Source: Trematomus loennbergii
Taxonomy: Eukaryota; Chordata; Actinopteri; Perciformes; Nototheniidae
Direction of reading: 5' to 3'
Assembly (NCBI GenBank): GCA_012861695.1
Contig: JAAOOA010000026.1
Span: 10,278,661 to 10,342,660, forward strand
DNA: 64,000 nt
Shown: piece by piece, positions 62,876-64,000 of the stretch
How positions within the stretch are numbered: the first letter of the stretch is position 1
How the letters are laid out: every line of letters starts with the position of its first letter
Translations under genes and position numbers: made by a program
Notes under the pieces: generated by a model
The model's database searches: none
Told to the model about the DNA's origin: nothing
The model's input: only the letters and a program-made list of their open reading frames with translations

Positions 62876-64000
62876 ACAATCTTGCAGCCAATTCCATTCT
62901 TTTGTAGTTTGTTATTTTACAAGGGTTGACTTGATTATAAAGCTGTGCAGTTTTATTTGATGTGATATACAAAACTTCTCTTCCCCTTTGATTCCATAGA
63001 TTTCTTTCCTACGTTCTATATTTCACCTATAAAGGGATTTGTATTCTCTTGTCAAATGTATATTTATTTGATCTCAAATTAAGTGATACATCTGTTTTGA
63101 CCAGCTGATCAAAGGCATTCTTCTGCCAAAAACGTTTTTATGGGGCACTGGCTCCAACCTGCAGATATAAAGCATACCCTGTCCTCGCAGAGCCTGGGTG
63201 ATTGATAAACTTCACTGTAGATAAGAAATGACAAAAATTATAATAATCTTATTGTCAAGGTCCACTTTCATCCATACCTCTCAGTCTTAGGAGGAATATG
63301 AAATGCAACCTTGAACCCAAGTACCAAATTGTTTGGGGCTCCAATTGCTTCCCACTTAAATGTGTTGCATTCAACTTAAAAAAGCAAATAATGTTGAAAT
63401 AACTGTATTGTATTTCCACCTACAACATAGTGGAACTTTTTCTCTGTTTTCTCTTTGTGTTCAATGTCTAAACATATTTGAACCGACAGAGAAAACCACA
63501 CCATACAGATCTAATGAAACCCATGCTTGTGTTCTTTATACATCTATCAGGAATGCAACCTCTGCGTACAGCAACACTTTACGTGAGAGTTTTCAAGTAC
63601 AACTAGTTTGTAACAAGATTTTGTGTCGTATAGTTCATTCTGCATATGTCAAATTTCACTGACAAGAAGATGAGGTTTTAGTTATAAGTAACCCTCTCTC
63701 CACCTTACTCACTGAATCTGATGTTACCTTACATGTAAAGACACAGAACATCTTTACACTCCATACAATATCTGACTAGTGTTTTTACTGACTGGCTAGC
63801 AATGGGTGAAACTGTAGCAGTCTTAAATTCCTAAGCAGAGTTACAAGCAGACAATCGAATGTCTCCGCGTCCTGGCATACTTCCTGTAGCCATAAAATGA
63901 ATATGAGACAGAGAAATACAAAGACAAGAAATATGGAAGGACTAAAACAAAGAGTGATGTTTTAAAGAGCAAAGAAAGTGGGGGGTTTAGAGGAGATAGG
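62876..64000. other. Downstream flank, no gene recognised
   Basis: The open frame at 63360-63662 (100 codons) lacks similarity and splice context. In other vertebrates GDNF lies next to WDR70, but no GDNF exon is visible here. Confidence 0.45.

Noticed and set aside
63360..63662. 100-codon frame downstream of WDR70, considered as a GDNF exon
   Set aside because: No cystine-knot spacing or GDNF-like sequence; chance frame.

Overview
This window is vertebrate nuclear DNA, almost certainly from a ray-finned (teleost) fish. The evidence is two intron-rich protein genes with canonical GT-AG splice sites, mostly short (about 70-150 bp) introns in the first gene, many fish-type DNA-transposon remnants (hAT and TTAA-target MITEs), CA, ATT and poly-G microsatellites, and no bacterial signals. 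Both genes lie on the + strand, head to tail. I recognised them by reading conserved exon translations against remembered family sequences; no search was run.

Layout. 1-187: an open minus-strand frame that may be the first exon of a divergent gene, followed by CCAAT and GC boxes (about 270-340). About 430-3260: nothing recognised. 3266-3464: probable promoter, with an X-box-like RFX motif, and a 5' UTR exon of gene 1. 3846-22192: CPLANE1 (C5orf42/JBTS17), 49 coding exons summing to about 3,186 codons, close to the human protein length. 22193-23206: 3' UTR and intergenic. 23207-62372: WDR70, 18 coding exons summing to about 651 codons, again close to the human length, with large introns (up to 11 kb) holding most of the transposon debris. 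62373-64000: WDR70 3' UTR and flank.

The two genes are not a functional operon. CPLANE1 is a basal-body ciliogenesis and planar-polarity effector; WDR70 is a nuclear WD40 protein linked to CUL4-DDB1 and H2B ubiquitination. Their proximity reflects old synteny (human 5p13.2), but here they are adjacent on one strand and the NUP155 gene that lies between them in human is absent.

The most striking observation is that both genes keep essentially all exons and splice sites, yet at about 16 places the conserved reading frame jumps by one base. Several of these fall in C, G, A or T runs, and both insertions and deletions occur. Because WDR70 is affected too, I favour uncorrected indels in the assembly over true decay. 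Other points of interest are a 90-bp GC-AG intron that is frame-neutral and stop-free, a TAG-CAG tandem acceptor, two matched pairs of MITE copies with clear target duplications, and a hAT-like element carrying an exact 11 x 22-bp tandem array plus a dead BED-type zinc-finger transposase exon. I found no evidence of a wholly new biological system.
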